Below are positions 24,178 to 45,340 of a stretch of DNA of 64,000 bases, in pieces. The DNA comes from Hormiphora californensis (lineage: Eukaryota; Ctenophora; Tentaculata; Cydippida; Pleurobrachiidae). Each line of letters starts with the position of its first letter. Position 1 is the first letter of the stretch. Where the stretch lies: positions 2,676,342 through 2,740,341 of the forward strand of contig CM035354.1 in assembly GCA_020137815.1 (NCBI GenBank), given 5' to 3'. The notes beneath the pieces are model-generated. The model saw only the letters and a list, made by a program, of their open reading frames with translations, had not been told where the DNA came from and did no database searches. The position numbers and the translations under genes are program-made.

Positions 24178-24253
24178 ACCACGTTTTTGTCAATAACTCA
24201 GTCATTTCTTGACCATGGTCAAGAAATGACTGAATTATTGACAAAAACGTGGT
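24178..24253. repeat. 76-bp near-perfect palindrome
   Basis: The arms ACCACGTTTTTGTCAATAAC... and its complement are 38 bp each, meet at CCATGG with no loop, and differ at one position by eye (ACTCA versus TGAAT). Confidence 0.95.
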
Positions 24254-24557
24254 CGACCAATTTGGTTTCAATTTCAATGTGCTGCCTTACTGAGCTGAAC
24301 CTAATTGCTTGAACCGAGGCAACTAAAACGTGCTTTGGAACACTGAGCTAGAGTGTAGACGGCCTGATATGAAGAAGAAAAAAACCATAAAACTGATTGT
24401 GGTCTGCTGTTTGTATGGCGCTGAAAAACTCAACGCTGTCTGCGTTTTAACGCCGCGCGAATTCATTTGTTGTTCACGCGCGCGCTCAAAACCACTTGCA
24501 ACTCAAGCTCAGTCGCCCTGGAGCAAAACAGGAAAATTTCTTGAAAAGCGCTGCCTT

Positions 24558-24945
24558 ATAAGGAACCATAATAAAGTTCAAGAGCCTCCAAGAGCACCCA
24601 AGAGCGCACCCTATCGAAGAGAGACCACACCTGAGAGCGCACCATACCCAAAAGAGACCACATCCAAGAGCGCACCACCTCCAGAAGACACCACTTCAAG
24701 AGCGCACCACATCAAAGAGAGCTCCCCATCCAGAAGATACCACGCGCAGGGGACACCACGCGCAGAAGAGACCAGCGCGGCGTTGTATTTGCGCGTGCGG
24801 TCTCTTCTGCGCGTGGTGTCCCCTGCGCGCGGTATCTTCTGGATGGGGAGCTCTCTTTGATGTGGTGCGCTCTTGGAGTGGTGTCTTTTGGAGGTGGTAC
24901 GCTCTTGGATGGGGTGCGCTCTTGAACTTTATTATGGTTCCTTAT
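24558..24945. repeat. 388-bp foldback repeat with GAGCGCACC sub-repeats
   Basis: The ends ATAAGGAACCATAATAAAGT and complement are perfect for 28 bp. Arms of about 170-190 bp then carry phased AGAGCGCACCAC / AGACCAC sub-repeats and invert around a short CG-rich centre near 24,785. Open frames on both strands are a consequence of the palindrome. No TSD is evident. Confidence 0.88.
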
Positions 24946-26705
24946 CCCGCGCTCTATCGGAATTCGGGGGCCAGTGCAGCAGCGACCAGCGTTTGCCAAT
25001 CTTGGGTCCGTCTGTTTTGAGTTTTCAGTGTTGTCAGTTGGGCATCCGTCGCATCGTTGTTCCGTTTATTTAAATCTCAGTCTTTAACTGTCGCTAAATT
25101 ATTTTTAGAATTTTGTGTTCATATTTGTCTTTCTTAAAATAATATCTTGTGATTTGTTTGAGTATTATTCGGGCCTTGGCAGTCGGCACTGCAGGTGAAG
25201 TTGTGTGTAGGCCGTAGCGGGTAGCCGGTAGCCGGTAGGGCATGGCATAGATTGTTGATGAATAGAAAGGTACTAAATAATATCAGTAAACAATTATTTG
25301 TTGTTAAAAATACTGCTCCACAGCTGAAGACGTCTGACATAGATCAGTCGAAAGCTCCTGTTCTTAATTGAATACTAGAGTACCCGTTTGCTGGGAACCC
25401 GTGACCTGGTAAATGGTAATTGGTAAATCATTTACTGTAACGCGCGAATTTTTCCAAAAAAGCGCTGCTTTTTTACGCCGCGCGCGGAACCTAGAATTAC
25501 GCGCGCAGTGTAAAATTTTAAAATTCATTGAAAATTTCCTCGCGTTTTATGTCGCCAAAAAAAGTCGACGAAAATTTCCAAATTCGTGAATTTAGAATTA
25601 TAAGAACTCCGGTCAGTTCTCATCTTGCCAATCCGTTTTCCGGGAACCCCTGGCCAAAGGACATTAAAGTTCACATAACGACCAAGTTTCATATCGATTG
25701 GATAAGATTTTTGGTGGCTACGGTGAAAAATATCGTATTTTTGGCATTTTTAACTTTCCCGACGCGATTTACGACCCTTAAACATTGAGTTACGGGAAAT
25801 CGCTATCATGTAAAATGAAGTTCAAACGATTCTCTTTCCCCACTATTGCGTTAGTTTTTTGATTTAGAGCCGTTTTCAGGGTCTTAGAAGCGTTTGAAAA
25901 ATGTAAGTATTTTTGGCGCAATGACGTCACCCCGTGACGTCACTGTTGTAAAGATCGGATCAAAAATCTGAGCCCGTACTTACACCCGCCTTGGTCCAAA
26001 GTACCAGTGTACAAATTTTCAGGGGTCTAGCTCAAAAACTGTAGGAGGAGTAGGGAGAAAACAATTATCGGACTAACATTTTGGAAATTATTATATGGAT
26101 TAGTACTGCAAAATCGTTGTTTCTCTTTAATTATTGCTCCACAATTGACACTATCCGGTCAGAATTCAGAAGATAGGAAGCTGAGCTGCAGCCAGCACCC
26201 TAGGGATTTTTTGATCTTCTTTCCGCTTTTACTCGCATTAATTAAGCTCCTATATTTCAAGAAACTTTTAAATAAGAAACTTTTTTCAAAGAAACCACAA
26301 GAGTAAGCAATCCAAAAACTAAGAAACTCTGTCGTTTATTATGAAACTAAATATGTTAGGGGTTTCTTATTTTGTTGAGGTCTCTGAAATGTGTGATATA
26401 CATTTGAAAAGTTTCTTAGAAAACAAGAATAGAATGATTGTACAGCTTGAGTAGTGTCTCCCAAATTAAACTTTGCAAAAAAAGTATTGCACATTGGCAT
26501 TGTGACATTGCTTCGGATTTGATAGGTTTTTCAACCACTCCCCTTTCTATATCATTTTTTAATGAATCTGCTTTTTCTTTAGAAGTCGTATGATCTCCTG
26601 TTCCCTACCTAGTTTCAATTGGATTTTCATCTGCAAGCTGTGAAATTCTTTTCAAACGAAATTTAATTGATTTTTTTTGCAATATATAGCCTGAACAAGA
26701 TTGCC

Positions 26706-34852
<8,147 letters not shown>

Positions 34853-35695
34853 GTATGAAAGTCTTAGGACATCTTGGAAACTGTAGTTTTATCGCTTCTT
34901 TGGGCATTGATTCGATACCCTGAGAGAGCGAGAATGAGCTAGCCGCGGTCTGTTCACCCTGTGGTCACCGAGGGAGGAGGGTTGTTTTTAACAATGATCC
35001 GATGATTTAATCGAACATGACGCTAGGGAAACATTTATATGATCTGAGCCGTTAAATACCCCTGAGAGGGTGAAAAGGGGGATAAAAATACGAAGTTGTT
35101 TACATGACTTATCGCTAGCAGCTGGAAAGCTGAAAAACCAAACAATTTCGTTGCGCGCATGCCTATTTTAGTAAGAGTGCGCGCGCGCTCCCTGGAGCAC
35201 GCTCGATATGACGTCAGTATCTCTCCCAACCCTTCCAACTTCCGCCCTAAAATTGGATTTTAATTCACCCTTTTCGTCCGGAATTTTTGGGCAACATCAC
35301 AGAAAGGGGGGAGCGTTCAAAAAGAAAAAAAGGCTCAGGGGGGTTACAGTCAAAAATCCCGACAAATTTGGACCCCTCCTTTAAAATCCCCATATCCCAA
35401 TAACCCAACAAGGAAACAATACCTCACCAGGGGGGGGGTTGGCGAGGGTAAGGGGCCCCCCCGCCCACAAAGGTGTCAAGAAAAGGGCCAATTGTAAAAT
35501 AACTGTCCATTAGAACCGACCAAAAGAATGGAAACGTGAGGAGGTGGTGTTGCAGTATAAGGAACCTTGGGGGGAGTAAACGCCAAAAAGAGAAATATCG
35601 CCCCCCCTGAATAATGTTTAGACAAGGAAAAAAGTATTGTTGGAGGAAATTGATACGTTTATTTTTATCCTTGTACAGATAACCGACATATATCC

Positions 35696-35804
35696 CAGGA
35701 ACCGACCGAATCAGGAAATACTGGTCCCTGATTGGCTGATCACCAGTCACGTGACCTAAATAACGAGTTCTGATTGGTTGTTTACTTGTGTCGGTCGGTT
35801 CCTA
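35696..35804 (-). mobile_element. 109-bp hAT-type MITE family, copy 3
   Basis: Reverse orientation. Perfect TSD ATATATCC at 35,688-35,695 and 35,805-35,812. Located about 850 bp downstream of the MEF2 stop. Confidence 0.95.
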
Positions 35805-36796
35805 ATATATCCCCACGAACTATATATATATAATCCGATATATGCTGAGCATAGCCAGTGGCCACGTGATATGAAGCCTCTTCACTTTATCCATAAATTA
35901 TCCCCCAATTGTTTGCTGATTCTTAGAGAGTATTGAGTACTAGAGTATTGAGTAGTAACGAACAACTGATCGGTAGAAGTTAGGGTCAAGTTGTTAATAA
36001 CAGAAGGGAAAGAGAGAGGGAGAGAGAGAGAGAGAGAGTGAGAGTGAGAGAGATAGGGAGAGAATGAGATAAGAGTTAAGTTTATGTTTATCGTTTGATC
36101 CTTTGAAAGGTTCTATTAGCTCTGAAGTTACGAGCTTTTGATTTGTATCCTTAACCTGCAGGTGCAGGCCCTTAGACAGTGTAGAATTTCCATAGTGTGT
36201 GTGTGTGTGTGCTGTTTTATGCCGTGGCGACCCCTCTTTATAACATGCCGCCTTCTCGCCCTGATGGGTCAGTTCTCGCCCCAGCTTTACTGATGGGTCA
36301 GTTGAAGAGACAATTGGAGATAATGGACACTTTACTAGATTTTATGCCCGGACAATATAATATGAAATATAATACGCGAGATTGAACGGTGCAGTTTCAC
36401 CTGTGCGTATGTGTGTGTGTGTGTGAGAGCGAGCGAGAGTGCAGAATATATCAACAAGTGTAGTATGATTGTACCACGATGAGCGTGTGTTGTACTTGTG
36501 TTGTTTTTGTGGGAGAATTGCTGTTGTTTTGATTTGGACACACACTATGATGTGGAGATGATATATATTCATTATGTCATTGTGATTCGGTATGCGGTGC
36601 AATATATGATGTGTGCTGTTTATATGTTTGTGCACGGTGTCAGCTGCACATTCAGTGAACAACTGTGTGCGAGAGTGTGAGTGCGAGATACACTATCAAT
36701 GTATAAAGAAATTATTTTTAACATTTTGTTAAAAAAATTAATGTGTTTAACTTGGTTTGGATATAAAATCTGGATCGAATTGTACTGGGTAAGGTG

Positions 36797-36905
36797 CAGG
36801 AACCGACCGAATCAAGAAATACTGGTCCCTGATTGGCTGATAACCAGTCACGTGACCCAAATAACGAGTTCTGATTGGTTGTTTACTTGTTTCGGTCGGT
36901 TGCTG
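36797..36905 (-). mobile_element. 109-bp hAT-type MITE family, copy 4
   Basis: Reverse orientation. Perfect TSD GTAAGGTG at 36,789-36,796 and 36,906-36,913. One terminal mismatch (GGTTGCTG). Confidence 0.95.
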
Positions 36906-37111
36906 GTAAGGTGTTATTTCAGTCAGATTCATTGAGATTCAGAAGCCGCGAGAGCAGCTGTCGTATCATGGTAAAATATGAGCATGGGGTTAAACCTTAC
37001 TCTTAGGGCGTTCTCATGGTAGTTCGGTGAAACCTAACCGGAACCTGTCGGGCGACCCGATCTGATAATCAAAACGGGGTCTGGCCTAATCAGAATCAGT
37101 AACTGTCAGCG

Positions 37112-37206
37112 GGATACCCTGTCAGAGCATTGGCCTGACCCATTCTCGTTTCTCTCAAAAAGCGCGCGAGAACTGTGGTCAGAGCATTGGCCTGACAGGG
37201 GATACC
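37112..37206. repeat. 95-bp terminal-inverted-repeat element
   Basis: GGATACCCTGTCAG at the left mirrors CTGACAGGGGATACC at the right, while CAGAGCATTGGCCTGAC is repeated directly inside both ends. A related AGCATTGGCCTG piece lies at about 44,380. No TSD is obvious. Confidence 0.65.
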
Positions 37207-37267
37207 TGATAGCTCTCATTGTTGAGTCGCTCAAAATAGAACCTACTGTGAGTGCACTCACATGTGA

Positions 37268-37837
<570 letters not shown>

Positions 37838-37878
37838 TGACTTCGAAGACTCAAATCAAATGCACATTTTCACAAGAT

Positions 37879-37926
37879 CTGTCTGGCGCCGCGACCCATC
37901 AAATGGGGTATGGCGCCGCCATACAG
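37879..37926. repeat. CTGTMTGG hairpin family, copy b
   Basis: CTGTCTGGCGCCGCGACCCA inverts to TGGGGTATGGCGCCGCCATACAG across ATCAAA. It is in the opposite orientation to copies c and d. Confidence 0.65.
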
Positions 37927-38143
37927 CACAAGATAAATAACGATATAGTGGTTCTAAATCAATAAATTTACAAGGAGGACAGGGAAATATTGAAATACCG
38001 CTGTACCGATATAACAGGTGACCAATGACAGCCTACTCTCAGTCCACTCTCACAAATCACAGTCTCTCAAATTGATACCAGTTCAACCTGTGCTAGTTCA
38101 ACTTATGCAGTCCGAATACAGATCTCTCCGCTCGAAAGGACTC

Positions 38144-39519
38144 TCATCTATCAATCATGTACTCTGCATTGTAACAGCTATTCTCATGGCCGGGGAGAGA
38201 GTTGATGAAATATTTGAACTCCTCCTTCACATCCTTTAGCCTGTCCTCGGCAGCCACTCGGGCATGTGCCTCGGCCTCTAGTTTCAAGCGGACTCGTTCA
38301 GTTTCCTCCTTCTCGCTTTGCACCGCAACTTTGTATCTGGATATCTGAAAAAGAAGCGGATTGAGAGAGTGAAAAAAAGAAACTAAAGGCCTAAAGGAAT
38401 GTCTGTGAAGGGAGAAAGAGAGAGAATCGAATCTCTGTACCCTGGATTTAAATCCCTAAACGTGATAATACCTCATTGTCGTGATCGATCTTCACAGCCG
38501 TGAGTCTCTCCATTGCCTCGGCTTCAGTCTTTGATATCGCCTCCACCACTCGTTTCTCCATCTCTACCCTCAACTTGCCCTCCAGCTCCGCCAATGCTTC
38601 CCGTTTCACCTGATTCAGTCTCTCAACCTCAGCCTCCCTCTCTCCAGTCATCTTCTTCTCAAGATCAGCTAACTGACCCTTGGCAGTCTCCCTCTCCTCC
38701 TCCCTAGCTACTGCCACTGCTGTCTCCCTCTCACTGTCAGCAGCCTTGTTTACCTTCGCCAGGGTCTCCTCCAACCTTCTCTCTCCATAATCCTTCTCAA
38801 ACTTGGCGGCAGTGTCCAACTTTCCCTGCCAGCTCTCACTGTTTGCTTGTAGAGCCTGTTGCTGGGCTAGATCACACCGTCCCTGGAGATCCTCGAGACA
38901 CTGCTCCTGCAGTCTGGCACACTTCTTAGAGAGTTTCTCAAGTGCAATGGCCTTGGCCCGCTCCCCCGCGAGCCGCATATCCTCCACCGCCTCCTCGATA
39001 GCTCGTTGTCGTTCATGTTCCTCGTGATCCAAAGTTTTGGTGAGGATCTCCGCTCCAAGGTCTGGGGGGAGGGGGAAACGGTTTATATTGGTTTATATAT
39101 TGGGTAAATTTAAAAATGGTGCTGAATAGTGAATGGGCATCTGGGGGAATTGGGAAATCTGTAGACTGAACCCTAAAAAGCTTTCTGATACCTTAAATCC
39201 ATTGAATGAGTCAAATGAAAATGTTCCAATGATTTTAACATGTGTTCTAGGAAAGTAAACCAGTGAATGAATTCTTGGTCAACAAGAATAACAAATCGGT
39301 TAAACCATGATATTGATCACACAAGCAACCGCTTTTAGTCAGGAACCGACCGAAACAAGTAAACAACCAATCAAAACTCGTTATTTAGGTCACGTGACTG
39401 GTTATCAGCCAATCAGGGACCAGTATTTCCTGGTTCGGTCGGTTCCTGCTTTTAATCTTACTTAGGATGGAGTTGTGAGTATAGGTCTGTGTAACGCCAT
39501 AAGGATCAAACTCAGCCAT
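38144..39519 (-). CDS. Coiled-coil protein, possible C6orf163-like
   Basis: Three exons on the minus strand (39,462-39,519; 38,472-39,061; 38,144-38,344) join in phase to give about 282 residues. It begins MAEFDPYGVTQTYTHNSIL and continues LGAEILTKTLDHEEHERQRA, then is almost entirely charged alpha-helix (Glu, Lys, Arg, Ala, with Leu spaced for coiled coil) to near the end (KEEFKYFINSLPG). No enzymatic motif is present. The N-terminal YTHNSILNLGAEIL pattern reminds me of vertebrate C6orf163, an uncharacterised coiled-coil protein, but I recall that family imperfectly. A structural or ciliary/cytoskeletal role would be inference. MITE copy 5 sits in intron 1. Confidence 0.78.
39340..39448 (+). 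mobile_element. 109-bp hAT-type MITE family, copy 5
   Basis: TSD CTTTTAGT / CTTTTAAT (7 of 8) at 39,332-39,339 and 39,449-39,456. Sits in intron 1 of the coiled-coil gene, 13 bp from its 5' splice site, in antisense. Confidence 0.93.
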
Positions 39520-39972
39520 AATACACTCGATTTAACGTAGACAAGGGTCCTATACGACAAAACACAAACGAAGCTCAGAGAAATGAGTGTGTGTGTGGAT
39601 ATGACAAGCAGCTCAAAGAATCGTTAGATGTGCAGCTGGGGTCAAGTTTACAAGTGCTCTCCTACTGAGATTTTCATAAGCATACACAGGGAGAAAACGG
39701 AGAGAGAAGAACTGAGATTCTCTGTGTGGCTGTATGATATGCCTGTAGCGTTTTATTACAAACCCAGTCAAAGTGAAGTAACAGCGTTGCTATGGGAACT
39801 GAGACCTCCTTTCATGCGGCGACGCTAAAGGTTATCAGCTATATCACATATTATACTGTATACTCTTCCCTTTTCTCCCGAATAAATTCATTTATGACAA
39901 CTGAATGAATGATTTAATTTAGAATTGAGTTATTAATTCAACAAATGATCATCTCAAAATCTCAAATTCACA

Positions 39973-41055
39973 TCACGTTTCTTTTGACCTCTGTTTCGCG
40001 AGAAACCTCTGAGACAGGATCACACTCCTACTGTTCTGAACAAATAAAGACTGCGCCCTGGGACGATCACTCCCTGAACCTGACAATGATTCAACATTTA
40101 CAAAGTTCTTGTCCGCCTGCCGGAAACTAGTGGATCGTCGATTAGAAAACTCGACTACAGCAGTTGTTTTCCGACCCACGTAGTTCCTAAACTGTCTGTT
40201 TCTGAAGAAGAGAAGGATGGGATTTGCTGCAGAGTTCAATGCGATACAAATGACATAGTTCAGCGTCCACATGTACCAATATTTGTACTGGCTCCCCGGG
40301 TCCACCTCTAACTTGTCCAACATGTATATCACCCAGGCCACAAAGATGGGTAGGTTGAATACTATGTACAGCATTGTAAAGAGCACTATCGTGATAGTAG
40401 CATGTGATTTCCCCTGCATACTCCTCCCTCCCTTCCCCCGCCTCATGGTACCATTCTTTAACCTGACCACACTCCGAGACCCCTGAATCCCAGGCGTTTT
40501 GATGCGCGTCAGTACCAAGACAGACACGAGACAACTCAGGAAAATGGGAATAATGGGGAGGGCAAGTTGCAGAACTCCAGTGGCGATGTCATAGTAACTG
40601 TACCACCCAGCAGACTCCCCCTCCCAACAATACACATCCCCTTTAGTGTAGATAAAGTGGCTGAACCCGGAGAGAAAGGGAATCACACTCCGAGCCACGA
40701 TGTAGACGTAGTAGAATGTCACGATATAGTAGACCACCCTCTTGTTAATTCGCTGCATGGGCCAAACTAGGACAATAGTCCGGGTTATACTCAGAATGGC
40801 CACCAGGAACACAGAGATAAAGGGGATGACAGCCCATGCTAGACCCCAACCCTGGCAGAAGAAATGACTGGAAAATAGAGATTTACTACGACCTCGAACA
40901 AGAGAAACCCCGTTAGGAATTACAGTTAGCGTGGTTATCAGATCATTAAATGAGATGAGACGGTATATCAGGGTTGGAAGATCCAGCTTCTGGACCAGGA
41001 AATGCTTCATACAAAATTCCCGGGGTCCCAAAACCCCGTCGGGAAACAATGACAA
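39973..41055 (-). CDS. Class A (rhodopsin-like) GPCR, 5' truncated
   Basis: The minus-strand frame encodes transmembrane helices 2 to 7 and a cytoplasmic tail. TM2 is LIYRLISFNDLITTLTVI (Asp retained), TM3 follows the disulphide Cys (FFCQGWGLAWAVIPF) and ends SITRT where DRY is usual, TM5 begins about LQLALPIIPIFLSCL, TM6 has FNLPIFVAW (FxxP in place of CWxP), and TM7 has LNSAANPILLFF (NPxxY variant). The extracellular loop 2 Cys (VYCWEG) is present. TM1 is missing: reliable sequence stops at about 41,020, where the text turns into low-quality sequence, so the given start is nominal. Ligand unknown; divergent receptors of this kind are common in non-bilaterian animals. It would signal through heterotrimeric G proteins at the plasma membrane. 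Confidence 0.85.
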   Translation of the reverse strand: MSLFPDGVLGPREFCMKHFLVQKLDLPTLIYRLISFNDLITTLTVIPNGVSLVRGRSKSLFSSHFFCQGWGLAWAVIPFISVFLVAILSITRTIVLVWPMQRINKRVVYYIVTFYYVYIVARSVIPFLSGFSHFIYTKGDVYCWEGESAGWYSYYDIATGVLQLALPIIPIFLSCLVSVLVLTRIKTPGIQGSRSVVRLKNGTMRRGKGGRSMQGKSHATITIVLFTMLYIVFNLPIFVAWVIYMLDKLEVDPGSQYKYWYMWTLNYVICIALNSAANPILLFFRNRQFRNYVGRKTTAVVEFSNRRSTSFRQADKNFVNVESLSGSGSDRPRAQSLFVQNSRSVILSQRFLAKQRSKET

Positions 41056-44000
41056 ACCCGGGGTTATGTCGAAAGGGGGGTGATTTTTGGGAGGGGTTTT
41101 TGGGGGGGGGGTTGTCTTTCCTGTTTTTTCTCCCCTTTCTCTCTGGGGGTGTCTGGGTTTGGGACAAAAAAAATCTTGGGGGGTTTGATTTTTCTAATGG
41201 GGAGCCACCGTAATAGGGAAATTTGGTAAAAAGGAAATTGGGTTTTTTTTTAAAAAATTGGGCCCTTTACAGGGTCATAAAAAGTTAATCTCTTATTGTG
41301 ATCTTAGATTTGTTCGAAACCGTTTTTAACCTTGATGGAATTTTAGATGGTACCTAGCACCCTCTCATCTTAAAATACAAAATAAAAATTTCAGGCCCTT
41401 TTTTTTATTTGGTACACACTCCTGTTTCTTTTTAGAAATTATCGATTGGCTTTTGTTTTTTGGCCGATATTTATTAGCGATACCCGAAAGATCAAGGGGA
41501 TCAATGAACGTGTTAATTTTAATTAGCTAATTTAAAAAACTCTGATTTTGGAAATGGGATACTTTTTTTTACTGAAATGGGATAAAAACCCTTTTACCAA
41601 AATTTTTACTATCCCTTTTCCAAAACATGTTTTTGAAAAATGGGATACTAAAATTTTGGCTGTTTAAAACGGTCATTTTTAAACGCAAACTTCTCATTAC
41701 GATTTTTAAATATAGCCTATTTCGTTCATAATTTCGAAAAAACTTGTATTCCTCTGAAAAGAATGCTCGAGTGACAACTGCAGAATACGACTACACGTTG
41801 TGGATAAAATTTTAAATTCTCATTAATCTAATCTTCTATTATAGATCACACCAAAAAGGGTTTCTGGTATCCGTGTAGCTTTCTTGGGTTAGCAATTACT
41901 TAATATTATCCCACATTTATGTGTTAACGATCAACTCTTTGGTCCCCAATTCTTTAGCAATTTTAGAGAATTTCTAAAGTTGGAACTTAGACCTGCTAAC
42001 TTAAAAATAACGGTAGAACCCCGCTAGGGAAAAGAAACCCATTCAAAGCTTTTTTAAACCCCCCCTGTTGAACTTAGTAAATGTAAAATGAGGCTTTAAG
42101 GGACCCGTTGGTGAAGAATTAGGTAGCTTGTTCCTAACTTTTCATGATTTTACGGCTGCCGGCTATTTAAGGGCCTTCAGACCATTTCTTTTTTATAAAC
42201 AAACTTAAATACCATTACGAACTAATTTAATCCAAGCAAAATGCAACTTAAAGTTACCATATTTTGAGGAAAATTAATTTTTAAAAAAGGGATACCAATT
42301 TTTTTATATAAGGGAACCCCATTTTCTTAAAATGGGTACCCTTTCACCAAAAAAATTCCACTGCAATTTTTTAAAGGTATAGGGGAAGTGCCAATCCCCT
42401 TTTTGGGGACTTCTTTGGGGGTTTTTGGGGGGTTATGTGTTAGCCGGGTCCAATAAGGCAAAACCTAGAAACGGGGACTTTTGTCATCTAAAAAAAATTT
42501 GGGCCCAAAAATTTTGACCCCATTTTACCTTGGCCCCCCTACCCGTTTTGGGTAAAAAGAAAGCTGGGGCACTATCGTTCCAAAAAATTTTTTCGTTACT
42601 CACGAACTCAGAAAAGGTTTATGAAGCTGGAAAAACACATTTCCAAAAAACCACGGGGAAAATCTGCAACAAACAACAGGATTCCCCCCATCCTATGTTC
42701 AACCCCTAAAAAAGGAAAATTTCTAAAAAGATACTGTAGCGTCGGCTGCTATGCCACTTTTTTTTAAACATGGGGGTCCCCAGAAAGAGATCTCATCCCC
42801 TCCCATGTTTTTGTTAATTGCGCTAAAATTAAAAAAACCCCCAAAAAACCATTATAAAAAAATCTCCCAAGGCCACTAATACAAATTCAAGTAGGTTGGC
42901 CGAATGTAGCCTATTGTACTGATGAGTCGCCCGGAATAGAGATCCTATAAGCTGGGGGACATGAGAGCGACCGGAAATTCAGGATAATAATACAATAACA
43001 AAGATAGGGGAGTCAATTGTTCGCACTTCACTTTTTTCTCAGGCCCCAACAACCGGTGTAGCTCAAACTGTCTACTAGAGCCCTTTGTTCTTTTTAAAAA
43101 TCACCGTACACATCTCAATCTTCCAATTTTCCTCTCTCCCCCCTCCCCTCCCCCCTCCCCCTCCCCTCTCCCCGCCCCCCTCCTTTTCCCCAATCTCTCT
43201 CTTCCCCCCCCGCCCCCCCCCCTTCCCTCTCCCCCTCTCTCCCTCTCTCCGCTCTCTTGTCTAAATTTTTTAAATTTTCCCCCCCCCCACAAACCAAAAT
43301 ACAATACAAGCTGCGCGAATAAGGAAAACAAATTCCTCCCCCTGGGAAAAATCTGCTCTCACGTCTGGCTATTCTGATATTTAGCCCAAACCCCGTTAGA
43401 AGTGCACGTGAAAATTTTGGGAGAGAGGGGAAGAAGAGAGAGAGGAGAGAGGAGAGGGGTTCTAGCTCGTCTTCAATTTAAAAACCTAACCCCTAGAGGG
43501 GCTGGGGGGGCTTCCTCTACCCTCTCTCGCTTCGCTTCTCTCTCTTCTCTCTACTCGCAGCCCTCCCCCTTAACTCTCCCTTTCCCCTTCTCTTTTTTAC
43601 CCCGGGTTCCTTTCCTTCCCTTCTTTCATTTGATCTCTCTGGATGTGTCATTAAACTACCTTGCACCGATCTACTCTTTTAATAAACCGACAATAATAAT
43701 TTAGCACAAATAGGAACTGTTGCTGAATAATTACAAAGCGACATGTCTAATAAATAACAAATAACTAGCAAAATATTTTTTAATTTTGGGTCAAAGAACT
43801 CCCGGACGTACTTAAAATTTTTGAAGTTCATATCCCAAACCTAAACTCAAAAAGGGTTTGGTCACTTCCACCCCTTCGTTCCATACGTAAAAAATTAGTA
43901 ATAGAAATGATATAACCTGAAAAAAACCATAAAAAAGTAACAACTCTACGCCTTTTTTCCCAGTTTAGACGGTACCCCGACCCCCTCCTTGGACTTAAAC

Positions 44001-45340
44001 TGACATTATTCAAAACTGCTCCCCATGCCCCCAGGGGGGAAAAAACCCAAGAGAAAAGGCAATAGAAAGGCCGGTTTTGGCCCTTAAATTAGGACCATTT
44101 TCAATTAAATTTTCCAAATTTAACTGCTCTTCCTGCTCTTGCCTCATGACATAATACATTGAAAAAAAGTTTTTGAAAACTGGGGTTTATTAAAATTTAA
44201 AATAAAGGAATTGAGGAAAATTAATATGCGGTAAAATTAACCGGGGGAAAGGGTTTAATTGAGGGAAATGTGGCTTTTTTCTATCCCCCGTGAAACTACA
44301 ACTTTTTGAACAGAGTCAGATTGGTGTTTTTGTGGGGTGTGTAATTAAAAAAATAGACCAGATCCGGCGCCCCGTCAAAAGCATTGGCCTGTCACCAAAT
44401 CTAAAGATTGATTATTATCACTTTAACCAAAATCAGGAGATACTGATGAAACATAGAAGAAAAACGAGTAGGAGCTTCAAAATAAAGGAATTTAAAAATA
44501 TTGATTTTTTTCATCTAAGCACATTTTCCCACCGCGAAAATTACAATGACTCATTCCCCGGTTATCGTCTATGACGTCATACATACACAAAATTGAGGGT
44601 AATTGATTTTTCCACCGATTTTTTACCCTTTAAAATTTTCAAAGGGGATTGTGGCTATAGGGGGCCAAAAAAAGTCCAACATATTACACCTGGGGGCGGG
44701 ACAGCCCCAACACATGCCCAATGTAAAAATGTTGAGGAAAATGTTGAAAATGGAAACATGATCGATTGATCGTACATTATAGTTATTTTTTGTCTATTCT
44801 GGGGTCACCCAATTTACCATTTTCCCCGTTTTAAAACCCCGTATTACTGAAATATATTTCGACGGTGGTCTGAAGTTAAAAAATACTACTGCCCCCTCGT
44901 TAAGTGCGAAACTCACAAAAACCCGGTACTAAAAAAGGAGAGGTGGGGGGAAAATTTTTGAGGAGGGAAGAGGGCCCCCCCCCCCCCCCCCGGGGGGGGG
45001 GGGGGAAAAAAACCCCCCCCTTTTTTTCTTTTTTTCCCTTTTCCCCTTCTATCTGGTGTTTATCAAAATTTCCCCGTGACCCTTTTCCGTTCCTTTTTTT
45101 TGGGTAAAAAATTTTGAGCATAAAAAATTGTCTTTGCCACAAAGCTGTTACAGCAAAACCCGCTTTCCCCCCCCAAATATCGTCTCCTGGGGTTTTACCC
45201 CCGCGGGTGTCAGATTTTTTGAGGGGGGAGATGTCTCTCCCCCTACTTTCTACTGAGAGAGTCCTAGTCTATAGAGACCCCCCTTTTACCCCCCCTGAAT
45301 TTTTCCTCACTGGGGAAGAGACCCCTTTCCCCCCTTAGGG
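41056..45340. other. Low-confidence sequence upstream of the GPCR
   Basis: A/T-rich stretches and homopolymer blocks (for example 43,120-43,280 and 44,975-45,020) with no convincing exon. The first exon of the GPCR may be hidden here. I see no gene. Confidence 0.65.

Larger units (their letters stand above)
23804..26705. other. Intergenic region between the Trio-like gene and MEF2
   Basis: It contains a near-perfect hairpin at 24,178-24,253 and a foldback repeat at 24,558-24,945. Between 25,430 and 26,000 there are several CGCG-rich stretches and a GTGACGTCAC palindrome (about 25,935). MEF2 upstream sequence begins within about 26,500-26,705; I see no clear TATA or initiator. No other gene is visible. 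Confidence 0.5.
34853..37111. other. MEF2 3' flank and intergenic region
   Basis: Beyond the MEF2 stop I see no further gene. The stretch holds two MITE copies, a GA run (36,012-36,060) and GT-rich sequence (36,190-36,430). A 35,270-35,640 patch has poor, homopolymer-rich texture. Confidence 0.5.

Noticed and set aside
24330-24999. Frames of 176 and 95 residues on opposite strands
   Set aside because: Both are read through the 24,558-24,945 foldback and mirror each other.
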